Positions 1-7,746 of a DNA stretch of 8,761 bases are shown piece after piece. A program made the position numbers and the translations under genes. Positions within the stretch are counted from its first letter, which is position 1, and each line of letters opens with the position of its first letter. The stretch is from Burkholderiaceae bacterium (GTDB lineage: Bacteria; Pseudomonadota; Gammaproteobacteria; Burkholderiales; Burkholderiaceae_E). The stretch is taken from assembly GCA_019428955.1 (NCBI GenBank), contig JAHYJF010000147.1, forward strand, positions 1 through 8,761, written 5' to 3'. The notes below the pieces were generated by a model. It was not told where the DNA came from. It searched no databases and worked only from the letters and a program-made list of their open reading frames with translations.

Positions 1-1053
1 CTGCGCTCGATCGATTTCTCCAACGTGCTGATGCAGGGAATGCTGTCGCTGCTGCTGTTCGCCGGCGCCCTGCACGTCGACCTGAGCGAGTTGCGCTCCT
101 ATCGCTGGCAGATTGGCGCGCTGGCCGTCGTGGGGACGCTGCTGTCGACCATGATCGTGGGCACCGCCCTGTGGCTGGCCCTGCCCTGGGCCGGGCTGCC
201 AGTGCCCTTGCTGTACTGCATGCTCTTTGGTGCGCTGATCTCGCCCACTGACCCAATTGCGGTGATGGCCATCCTCAAGTCGGCGGGTGCCCCCAAGGAC
301 CTCGAACTGGTGATCTCCGGCGAGTCGCTGTTCAACGATGGTATCGGCGTCGTCATCTTCTCGCTGTTGCTGGGGATCCTCTCGAGCGGCGAAGTGCCGA
401 GCTGGCGTCATGGCGGCGAACTATTGCTTCACGAGGCCGGCGGCGGCCTGCTCTTCGGAGTGGCGCTGGGCTACATTACGTTCCGACTTCTACGCAGCAT
501 CGACCAATATCAGGTGGAGGTGCTGATCACGCTCGCCGCGGTGATGGGCGGGTATGCACTGGCAAGCCGCCTGCACGTTTCCGGACCGCTCGCCATGGTG
601 GTGGCTGGCCTGATGATCGGCAACCACGGCCGGGCGCTGGCGATGTCGGACACCACCCGCAAGCACCTGGACATGTTCTGGGAACTGATCGACGAAATCC
701 TCAACGCCGTGCTGTTCGTGCTCATCGGCCTGGAGGTGATCGTGGTCCGTTTCCCCTCAGGCATCGCCACGGCGGCAGTGCTGGCCGTGCTCGTGACCCT
801 GGCGGCGCGCTGGCTGACGGTCGGGCTGCCGGTCAGCCTGTGGTACCAGGCGTTGCGCCTGCCCCGTGGCGCCGGCACGGTGCTCACCTGGGGAGGGCTG
901 CGCGGCGGCATTTCGGTGGCACTCGCACTGTCGCTGCCAGTCGGGCCGGAGCGTGAGGCCCTGCTGGCGCTGACCTATTGCGTGGTGGTGTTTTCGATCC
1001 TGGCGCAAGGCCTCAGCATTGGGCGCGTCGTCCGCCATACGGTGCGACCTTGA
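1..1053 (+). CDS. Na+/H+ antiporter, CPA1 family (NhaP/YjcE-like), 5' end missing
   Basis: Inner-membrane cation/proton antiporter that would exchange Na+ (or K+) for H+ in pH and salt homeostasis. The frame is open from base 1, so the N-terminus lies outside the window and 350 residues are visible; the GTG at 25 is an internal codon, because the residues before it continue the first visible helix. Family marks seen, numbered from base 1: SPTDP at about 81-85, the CPA1 Asn-Asp pair in SGESLFNDGIGV (N112-D113), a hydrophobic GPLAMVVAGLMIGNHG helix in the middle, and GGLRGG at about 298-303 in the last helices. The whole visible protein is a series of hydrophobic segments. It lacks the long C-terminal cytoplasmic regulatory tail of some CPA1 members. 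Its TGA stop overlaps the start of the LysE-family gene, so the two are probably cotranslated. Ion specificity cannot be read from the sequence. Confidence 0.93.
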   Translation: MRSIDFSNVLMQGMLSLLLFAGALHVDLSELRSYRWQIGALAVVGTLLSTMIVGTALWLALPWAGLPVPLLYCMLFGALISPTDPIAVMAILKSAGAPKDLELVISGESLFNDGIGVVIFSLLLGILSSGEVPSWRHGGELLLHEAGGGLLFGVALGYITFRLLRSIDQYQVEVLITLAAVMGGYALASRLHVSGPLAMVVAGLMIGNHGRALAMSDTTRKHLDMFWELIDEILNAVLFVLIGLEVIVVRFPSGIATAAVLAVLVTLAARWLTVGLPVSLWYQALRLPRGAGTVLTWGGLRGGISVALALSLPVGPEREALLALTYCVVVFSILAQGLSIGRVVRHTVRP

Positions 1054-1676
1054 TCCCATTCGAAACCCTGAGCGTATTCTTCGCTGCCTCGGTGGCACTG
1101 GCACTCGTGCCTGGCCCCGACAACGTGTTTGTCCTGACCCAATCGGCGCTCCACGGCAGGAGCGCCGGGTTGCTGGTGACCCTGGGGCTGTGCACCGGAC
1201 TACTGGGACACACGGCCGCGGTATCGCTGGGCGTGGCGGCGATTTTCCAGACCTCGGCGCTGGCATTCAACGCCCTCAAATTCGCCGGCGCCGCCTACCT
1301 GCTCTACCTGGCCTGGCAGGCCTTCCGGGACGGCGCCGCCAACATCGAACCGGGCGCGGATGCCGGCACCAGTTGGCGCAAGCTCTACCTGCGCGGGATC
1401 GTCATGAACATCACCAATCCCAAGGTGGCGATCTTCTTTCTGGCATTCCTGCCCCAGTTCGCCAACCCGGCGCGGGGTTCGTTGACCCTGCAGATGATGG
1501 GCTTCGGCGCGGTGTTCATCGCCGCGACGCTGCTGATCTTCGGCTCGATCGCCTGGACCGCCGGTTTGCTGGGCGAATGGCTCAAGAATTCCCGGCGCGC
1601 GCAGATAGTCATGAATAGAATTGCCGGCGCGGTCTTCGTTGGACTGGCGCTGCGCTTGGCCACAACTGCCCGTTGA
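1050..1676 (+). CDS. LysE/RhtB family amino-acid exporter
   Basis: Small inner-membrane exporter of the LysE/RhtB superfamily, whose members expel amino acids or related metabolites; the substrate here is unknown. From the chosen start it has 208 residues, the usual length for the family. The N-terminal helix is followed by the family motif PGPDN (residues 21-25), the central loop carries NITNPKVAIFF (NPK at 123-125), and about six hydrophobic segments are present. Start choice: a TTG at 1050 gives LIPFETLSVFFAASVALALV, the typical exporter N-terminus right at the first helix. An ATG-like extension upstream (from 978) would add 24 residues read out of frame through the conserved end of the antiporter, so it is rejected. 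TTG overlaps the antiporter stop by 4 bp (TTGA). No clear Shine-Dalgarno is seen, consistent with coupling to the gene before it. Confidence 0.9.
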   Translation: MIPFETLSVFFAASVALALVPGPDNVFVLTQSALHGRSAGLLVTLGLCTGLLGHTAAVSLGVAAIFQTSALAFNALKFAGAAYLLYLAWQAFRDGAANIEPGADAGTSWRKLYLRGIVMNITNPKVAIFFLAFLPQFANPARGSLTLQMMGFGAVFIAATLLIFGSIAWTAGLLGEWLKNSRRAQIVMNRIAGAVFVGLALRLATTAR

Positions 1677-1694
1677 CCGCCGCGCCCGAACTCC

Positions 1695-1700
1695 AGGAGG
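1695..1700 (+). promoter_or_regulatory. Ribosome binding site of the acyl-CoA ligase
   Basis: A perfect AGGAGG lies 7 bases before TTG at 1708. It decides the start of the ligase in favour of TTG over the in-frame ATG at 1621, which sits inside the LysE-family gene and has no such site. Confidence 0.85.
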
Positions 1701-1707
1701 AATCGTC

Positions 1708-3324
1708 TTGTACAGCACCCTGCATGACCCCACGGCCTGGAGCTTGCCCCGCGTTCTCGCCGAGCACGCGGCCAGCAAACCAGATGCCACCTGGGTCGAG
1801 ATCGTCGAGGGCGAGTCGCTGACTTTCGGCGCCGCCGATCGCGACGCCCGCCAGGTCGCCAACTTCATCGCCGGTCAGGGAGGGGCCGCGGGAGACCGGA
1901 TCGCGCTGCTGTTGCCAAACGGCCTGGACTTCGTCCGTGCCTGGATGGGCCTGGGCTACGGCGGCGTGACGGCAGTATTGCTTAACACCGAATTGCGGGG
2001 CGCATTTCTGCTCCACCAGATCAACAATTGCGGTGCGCGCCTGGCGATCGTGGATGCGACGCTTCTCGGCGCCCTGGAGGAACTGTCCGGGCAGCTGCAA
2101 CACCTGCAACGGGTGCTGGTCGTGGGTGCCGCGCCGGAATGCGCCGCGACTGGCTTCGAGATCGCTCCCTGGGAAAGCTGGCGCGACGCGCCGCCGAGTG
2201 CGCCTCCCCCACCGGCGCCGCAGGACATCGCCTGCGTGATGTACACCTCGGGAACCAGCGGTCCGGCCAAAGGTGTGCTGATGCCCCACGCCCACTGCTA
2301 TCTCTACGGCCTCGGCGGCCTGGAGGCAGTGGCGTTGCGGCCCGATGACTGTTATTACATCGCCCTGCCGCTGTTCCATGCCAATGGCTTGCTGATGCAA
2401 CTTGGCACCACCCTGATCGCCGGCGCCCGGGCCGTGGTGCGGGTACGCTTCAGCGCCTCAAGCTGGCTCGGGGACATCCGGCGCTGCGGCGCTACGGTTA
2501 CCAACGGGCTAGGGGCGCTAGCGGCATTCATCACGGCGCAGCCGCCGACGCTGTCGGATCGGGACCATAAATTGCGCGCGATGATGAATGCGCCGAACCT
2601 CGCAGCGCACGAAGCAATCTTTCGCGAGCGCTTCGGCATTTGCGACGTGCTCTCCGGCTACGGCATGACCGAATGCAACATACCCATCTGGGGCCGGCTC
2701 GGCGAATCCCTGCCGGGCGCCGCAGGCCGGGTATACGAACGGCATTTCGAGCTGATCATCGCCGACCCCGACACCGATCGCCCCCTCCCCCCGGGGACCG
2801 TCGGCGAGATCCTGGTGCGACCAAGAACGGCGTGGGGCTTCATGGCCGGCTATCTCGACCTGCCCGAGAAGACGGTGGAATCCTGGCGCAACCTCTGGTT
2901 CCACACCGGCGATGCGGCGGTGATGGATGCCGATGGGGTCGTGACTTTCGTCGATCGCATCAAGGATTGCATCCGCCGACGGGGCGAGAACATCGCTGCC
3001 GCCGAAGTCGAGGGGGTGGTCGCAAGCCTCCCCGGGGTGATCGAAGTCGCAGCCTTCGCCGTACCCTCCGACCTGCCGGGCGGAGAGGATGAGATCATGC
3101 TGGCGATCGTACCTGGCGATTGCGACTCATTTGACCGGTCGGCGCTAATGGCGGAGTGCGACCGAGTCTTGCCGCGCTTTGCCCGACCGCGCTACATTGA
3201 ACTGGTCGAAGAGCTGCCCAAGACCGCAACCGGCAAGGTCCAGCGCGCTGTCCTGCGCAGCCGCGGAGCCACGGCGGCGTGGGATCGTGACCGCGACACC
3301 CTGATGCTGCAATCCAAGCCCTGA
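1708..3324 (+). CDS. AMP-forming acyl-CoA ligase (acyl-adenylate family, CaiC-like)
   Basis: Cytoplasmic enzyme of the ANL superfamily, which activates a carboxylic acid with ATP to an acyl-AMP and transfers it to CoA. From TTG at 1708 it has 538 residues, normal for the family. Motifs seen: P-loop YTSGTSGPAKG (179-189), GYGMTE (317-322), HTGD (399-402) with the ATP-ribose Asp, the hinge DRIKDCIRRRGENI from about 416, and the catalytic C-terminal lysine in PKTATGKVQR (K510). The overall form resembles crotonobetaine/carnitine-CoA ligase-like and 'ATP-dependent acyl-CoA ligase' proteins, but the acyl pocket cannot be interpreted and the substrate is not known. It begins 31 bp after the LysE-family gene in the same direction and may share its transcript. 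It converges on the lar operon, so a functional link to that pathway is only speculative. Confidence 0.93.
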   Translation: MYSTLHDPTAWSLPRVLAEHAASKPDATWVEIVEGESLTFGAADRDARQVANFIAGQGGAAGDRIALLLPNGLDFVRAWMGLGYGGVTAVLLNTELRGAFLLHQINNCGARLAIVDATLLGALEELSGQLQHLQRVLVVGAAPECAATGFEIAPWESWRDAPPSAPPPPAPQDIACVMYTSGTSGPAKGVLMPHAHCYLYGLGGLEAVALRPDDCYYIALPLFHANGLLMQLGTTLIAGARAVVRVRFSASSWLGDIRRCGATVTNGLGALAAFITAQPPTLSDRDHKLRAMMNAPNLAAHEAIFRERFGICDVLSGYGMTECNIPIWGRLGESLPGAAGRVYERHFELIIADPDTDRPLPPGTVGEILVRPRTAWGFMAGYLDLPEKTVESWRNLWFHTGDAAVMDADGVVTFVDRIKDCIRRRGENIAAAEVEGVVASLPGVIEVAAFAVPSDLPGGEDEIMLAIVPGDCDSFDRSALMAECDRVLPRFARPRYIELVEELPKTATGKVQRAVLRSRGATAAWDRDRDTLMLQSKP

Positions 3325-3372
3325 AGCCGATTACCATGAGGTCTCGCGCTCGGCAGTGGCGGAAATCTTGTC

Positions 3373-3409
3373 GATCGATAGATCCGCGCCAAGCAACGCG
3401 GATCGATAG
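3373..3409. repeat. Inverted repeat flanked by 9-bp direct repeats after the ligase gene
   Basis: GATCCGCG (3381-3388) and CGCGGATC (3397-3404) form a perfect 8-bp inverted repeat with an 8-base loop. In addition GATCGATAG occurs at 3373-3381 and again at 3401-3409, so the element mixes direct and inverted symmetry. It lies 56 bp after the ligase stop codon. No T-run follows on either strand, so it is not a classical intrinsic terminator; it could be a processing hairpin, a Rho-assisted stop for the + strand operon, or a protein site. Confidence 0.4.
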
Positions 3410-3426
3410 GATTCAGTGACTTAGGA

Positions 3427-3446
3427 GCGCCGCCGGTCGGCGGCGC
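3427..3446. repeat. GC-rich hairpin in the convergent gap
   Basis: GCGCCGCC (3427-3434), loop GGTC, GGCGGCGC (3439-3446): a perfect 8-bp stem of G-C pairs only. No T-tract follows on the + strand or on the - strand. The position between convergent genes makes a role in ending transcription from the left plausible, but this is inference. Confidence 0.4.
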
Positions 3447-3477
3447 GGCCCGAATAGTCCGGAGATGGTGCGAGAGG

Positions 3478-3506
3478 TCACAACAAACGCACCATTGCGG
3501 TGCGTT
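3478..3506 (-). terminator. Probable intrinsic terminator of the lar operon
   Basis: On the minus strand an 8-bp perfect stem AACGCACC / GGTGCGTT with a 5-base loop GCAAT (3506 to 3486) is followed directly by TTTGTTGT, a T-rich stretch. It lies 70 bp past the larB stop codon. On the plus strand the same hairpin is followed by AAGATGG, so only the minus-strand reading looks like an intrinsic terminator. The T-tract is interrupted by G, hence moderate confidence. Confidence 0.55.
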
Positions 3507-3576
3507 AAGATGGGGCAATCGATGGTGTCCTTGAGCGCTGTGCGAAAGCCACGAGCGCAGTCTTGACCGGCCTGCG

Positions 3577-4251
3577 TTAGTCGCCAGCCCCAGGCGCGAT
3601 CGCTCCCGCTCCGAGGATTCGCAGCGCGGCATGGGCCGCGCCGAAGCCGTTGTCGATATTCATGACCAGGAGTCCCGAGGCACAACTGGCCAACGCCGCA
3701 TGCAAGGCCGCGTGGCCACCGGCTGCGACGCCATAGCCAATCGAGGTCGGCACCGCGATTACGGCGCACGGCACCAGCCCAGCTAGCACGCTGAAGAGCG
3801 CGCCTTCCATGCCGGCCACCGCGATCACGACGCGGTGACGACGGATGTCGTCGACCCGTTCCATCAACCGCCACAATCCCGCGACCCCGACGTCATTTAT
3901 GATCGTCGCAGATTCGCCTTCGAATGCCAGCGTGCGAGCGGCTTCGCGGGCCACCGCCAGATCCGAAGTGCCGCCACACACTATGGCCACCCGCCCGGCG
4001 CTCGGCGCTACCGCCAAGATCCCGAGGATGGCCGTGCGCGTGACGGCGTCGTAGTCGAGCGCGGCACGTACGGGCGGTGAGAGCCGGCCGAACTTGCGCG
4101 GGCCGAGCCGGGTGAGCAGCAGCCGGGCGCCGAGTTCCATGGCATGGTTAACTATGGCCTCGATCTGCGCCGATGATTTGGGCTCGCACAGCACCGCCTC
4201 GCTCATTCCCGTGCGGCCACTGCGCGCCCAGTCGATGTGAAATTCAGTCAT
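3577..4251 (-). CDS. larB: LarB, NaAD carboxylase/hydrolase (nickel-pincer nucleotide synthesis)
   Basis: First enzyme of NPN cofactor synthesis. It carboxylates C5 of the pyridine ring of nicotinic acid adenine dinucleotide and hydrolyses the phosphoanhydride, releasing AMP and pyridinium-3,5-biscarboxylate mononucleotide. The protein has 224 residues. A short N-terminal segment (IDWARSGRTGMSE) is followed by a PurE-like domain: VCGGTSDLAVAREA (about 91-104), VGVAGLWRL (121-129), AVAGMEGALFSVLAGL (145-159) and SCASGLLVMNIDNGFGAA (189-206). E149 and C190 are 41 residues apart, as are E180 and C221 of the L. plantarum enzyme, so C190 is the likely nucleophile that forms the cysteinyl-pyridine intermediate. 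ATG at 4251 is chosen because it gives the usual LarB N-terminus; an upstream ATG (4374) would add 41 unconserved residues inside larE. It overlaps the end of larE by 8 bp and is the last gene of the operon. Confidence 0.95.
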   Translation of the reverse strand: MTEFHIDWARSGRTGMSEAVLCEPKSSAQIEAIVNHAMELGARLLLTRLGPRKFGRLSPPVRAALDYDAVTRTAILGILAVAPSAGRVAIVCGGTSDLAVAREAARTLAFEGESATIINDVGVAGLWRLMERVDDIRRHRVVIAVAGMEGALFSVLAGLVPCAVIAVPTSIGYGVAAGGHAALHAALASCASGLLVMNIDNGFGAAHAALRILGAGAIAPGAGD

Positions 4252-5055
4252 TGGAGAGCTCACGCAGAAACGCCGCCCCGCGCACATAGCGGCGAACACC
4301 AATGAACTGGCGCTCGGCGCCACGGCACAGTTCGGCGCCCAAAGCGCTGGCAATGGCCACGGCAGTTGTGTCATGGGGCGGCGCCAATTCGATCACGACG
4401 CCGGCCCCGGTTACCCGGCAGCGCAGCACCGCTTCGCTGCCGAGGCTTGCCGCCAGCCGGCGCTCGACTGCATCGATGAACGCCAGATCCGCTGGCGCGA
4501 TTGCGATGCCAGTTTCGACGCGGCTCGCCAGGCAGGGTTGCGCCGGCAGCCGCTCGAGGTCGTCGAGGCCGAGACTGGCCGCGAGCCGATAGATGCTCTC
4601 CTTGCCCATTTGCGCCTCGACATAGGGATGAACCACATCGCGCTCGGCGGCGGCCCGCAGCCCGGGGCGAAAGTCTTCGAGATCGTCCTGGTTGGTCCCC
4701 GATGCGATCGGATCGTCGCTCAGTTCCCTGATGCGCGCATAGAGGTTCGACTTGCAGTAGTAGCAGCGGTCGACCGGATTGGCGCGATAACGTTCATCGG
4801 CCTGTTCACCCGCGTCGATCAGCACCAGCGGCCAGCCATGACGCGCGGCGTGCTCGCTCACCCGGGTGCGCGCCGCCTCGGGCACCGCCGGTCCGGTGGC
4901 GTGATACATGGTTACCCGCCCACCCATGTGCTGCCAGGCGACATGGGCCAGGGTCATCGAGTCGACCCCGCCGCTCACCGCAATTGCCAAACGGCGGTGA
5001 CGCTCCAGGCTGGCCAGCAGTGACGCCGGCGCCGCGCTCTCGGGGAGTGCCAGAT

Positions 5056-5059
<4 letters not shown>
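4244..5059 (-). CDS. larE: LarE, ATP-dependent sulfur transferase (pyridinium-3,5-bisthiocarboxylate synthase), three-Cys type
   Basis: Second enzyme of NPN synthesis. It adenylates the two pyridinium carboxylates and converts them to thiocarboxylates. It has 271 residues. The N-terminal PP-loop ATPase domain has SGGVDS at 29-34. The C-terminal part carries RCYYCKSNLY (C99, C102) and QPCLASRVETG (C176), followed by an AIR-synthase/GuaA-like tail. In L. plantarum LarE the cysteine equivalent to C176 is sacrificed, becoming dehydroalanine. Homologues with a CxxC pair plus this third cysteine bind a [4Fe-4S] cluster and do not sacrifice a residue; the pattern here fits the second group, which is an inference from sequence. 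The start is GTG at 5059, which overlaps the larC stop as GTGA. AAGG lies 9 bases upstream, and no alternative Met occurs before the PP-loop. The gene sits between larC and larB in one overlapping series. Confidence 0.95.
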
Positions 5060-6316
<1,257 letters not shown>

Positions 6317-6339
<23 letters not shown>

Positions 6340-7618
6340 AAGGGCCTTCCGGAATGACAGCGATATCGGCATCGCCGGAACGTGCAATCGCCTCGGCGAG
6401 TGCCTCCTCGATCGAGGCGATCATCTCGACCCCGGTGAGTTCCCGCTCCTCACCGTCGAGCCCAGTGCTGTAGAGCTGGACCCGCCCCACCCTCGTCGAC
6501 TTGAGCTGCATCTCTGTCTGCCATTCGTCGACATCGGCGAAATTCTTGGCCAGCAGCGAGTTCATGAACGCGTCGGGGCCGAGAGCGCGCAGCCGCCCAT
6601 GGGACGCGCGGAACTCGGCCGACCCAAAGCCCTCGGAACATTCCGAAGCCACGATCAGGGTGCCGCCCGGCTCGAGGATGTCGAGCGGCGTGACCATGCC
6701 CTTGACGGTCTGGTAGTAGGTCTTGTCGAGCGGATGCCCGGCCGAGGAGGTCAGGATCGTCGCGAAGCGCCGCCCGATCGGCACCCGGGTGGCGTCGGCG
6801 ACGAAATCGACCGCGGCGAGGTGGCTGGCGATGACCTCGCCGAAATTGACGTGAACGAGGTCGCGATCCTCGTCGATCACGGTATTGAGCGCATACAACT
6901 CGCCCAGCATCCGGACAATCTCGAGTTGCTCTTCGTGCAACGGATTGCCATCGAGGTTGCACTGGATCGCAGCCGGGTCCTCCATGAAGCGGGCGCTGTG
7001 AAACCTGCGGATGGTGTCCTCGTGGGCCACCCCCGGCGCGATCACCTTGCGGCCGCCCGAATACCCGGCCATGAAATGGGGCTCGACCAGGCCAGTGGCG
7101 ATGCGCAGGTCGGCCTCAACGAAGCAGCGATCGATCTTGACCGGCGTGCGTCGCCGCGGCGTCACTCCCAGGTCGACGTGGGCCGCGACGTCGCGGGCGA
7201 AATGGTTTTCGACCCGGACCGTTTCGAGCACCCAGGGGTCGCCGACGACTTCGGCCAGTTCCTCGCCCTCGTTGGGGCGATGCAATCCGGTCGCGACCAA
7301 CACGGTGATGCGCTCGCGCGGCATCCCAGCAGCCATCAGGCCCTCGATCAGCGGCCGCAGGAACAGATGATTGGGAACCGGGCGAGTTATGTCGCAGATC
7401 AGGATGCAGGCGCTCTTGCGCCCTGCCACCAGGGTGCTGTAGGGTGCGGCATCCACCGGCGCCGCGAGCGCCGCGCGCACCTCCGCGTGGGGGTCGGGGA
7501 GCTTGCGCAGCGCACGCTTGCCGATCACCGTGGCGCGCGCGCCCGGTGGCAGGCTCACCTTGAGTCCCGACCTGCCGTAAAGAATATCCACCGATTCTGC
7601 CGAGCCCGCCACGCCCAT
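6317..7618 (-). CDS. larA: LarA, nickel-dependent lactate racemase / 2-hydroxyacid racemase family
   Basis: NPN-dependent racemase that interconverts stereoisomers of a 2-hydroxyacid by removing and returning hydride from the substrate carbon through the nickel pincer. It has 433 residues, close to the 424 of L. plantarum LarA. Active-site positions are recognisable: DITRP (D76, R79), ATGLHRP (H113), EPHFMAGYSGGRK (H181, K191) and FHS (H207). The spacings H-10-K-16-H equal H174, K184 and H200 of the L. plantarum enzyme, where the Lys carries the cofactor thioamide link and the last His binds nickel. GHPLDKTYYQTVKG (294-307) holds the C-terminal lysine region. ATG at 7618 is chosen for its strong AGGGGA site; an in-frame ATG at 7693 has none and would run into the divergent control region. 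First gene of the lar operon. The LarA family includes racemases of malate, hydroxyglutarate, phenyllactate and sugar acids, so lactate as substrate is likely but not proven. Confidence 0.95.
6345..6350 (-). promoter_or_regulatory. Ribosome binding site of larC inside larA
   Basis: GGAAGG on the minus strand, 5 bases before ATG at 6339, within the last codons of larA. It supports this start over the two upstream in-frame ATGs. Confidence 0.7.
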
Positions 7619-7623
7619 TGTCT

Positions 7624-7629
7624 TCCCCT
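7624..7629 (-). promoter_or_regulatory. Ribosome binding site of larA
   Basis: AGGGGA on the minus strand, 5 bases before the larA ATG at 7618. Strong match, and it decides between this start and the longer in-frame start at 7693. Confidence 0.8.
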
Positions 7630-7682
7630 CACTATCGGCGCTCAGTTTAACCCGAGGCAGGCGTTTCGGAGCGGCCAGCCGA

Positions 7683-7712
7683 TCACTTCGCAACCTGTCA
7701 CTTCGAAACCTG
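7683..7712. repeat. Tandem 15-bp repeat, candidate operator between the larA genes
   Basis: TCACTTCGCAACCTG (7683-7697) is followed with no gap by TCACTTCGAAACCTG (7698-7712); 14 of 15 bases agree. It lies about 65 bp upstream of larA and 35 bp upstream of the second larA homologue. Two abutting copies in a divergent promoter gap suggest paired binding of a regulator; the second copy also contains the palindrome TTCGAA. No regulator gene is in the window, and the L. plantarum Lar box is described as a palindrome, so this would be a different type of site. Confidence 0.6.
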
Positions 7713-7734
7713 GTCGTTTGGCCCCCGCGGGGCT

Positions 7735-7738
7735 AGGA
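7735..7738 (+). promoter_or_regulatory. Ribosome binding site of the second larA homologue
   Basis: AGGA, 8 bases before ATG at 7747. A 5-bp hairpin GCCCC-CGC-GGGGC (7721-7733) ends one base before it and could hide or expose the site; that is only a possibility. Confidence 0.6.
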
Positions 7739-7746
7739 TAGCGACC

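Larger units (their letters stand above)
7619..7746. promoter_or_regulatory. Divergent promoter region between the two larA genes
   Basis: This 128-bp gap must contain promoters for both the lar operon (minus) and the second larA homologue (plus), since they diverge from it. I could not pick convincing -35/-10 pairs: a minus-strand TAAACT (about 7645-7650) has no good -35 partner, and TAGGAT at 7734-7739 on the plus strand is better read as the ribosome site. The gap contains a tandem 15-bp repeat and a small GC hairpin, listed separately. Confidence 0.6.

Noticed and set aside
3413..3874. Minus-strand open frame running from the convergent gap into larB
   Set aside because: It is in another frame from larB, covers the GC hairpin and the terminator, and shows no family motif.
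4252..4374. Longer larB start giving 265 residues
   Set aside because: The extra 41 residues are the larE coding sequence in another frame and lack LarB-like sequence; the ATG at 4251 gives the normal LarB N-terminus.
7619..7693. Longer larA start giving 458 residues
   Set aside because: No ribosome site at 7693, the extension lies in the promoter gap, and AGGGGA is well placed for the ATG at 7618.
6599..7741. A 380-codon open frame on the + strand opposite larA
   Set aside because: Shadow of larA, which carries every expected active-site residue on the minus strand. The frame runs through the divergent control region and stops just before the second larA homologue.
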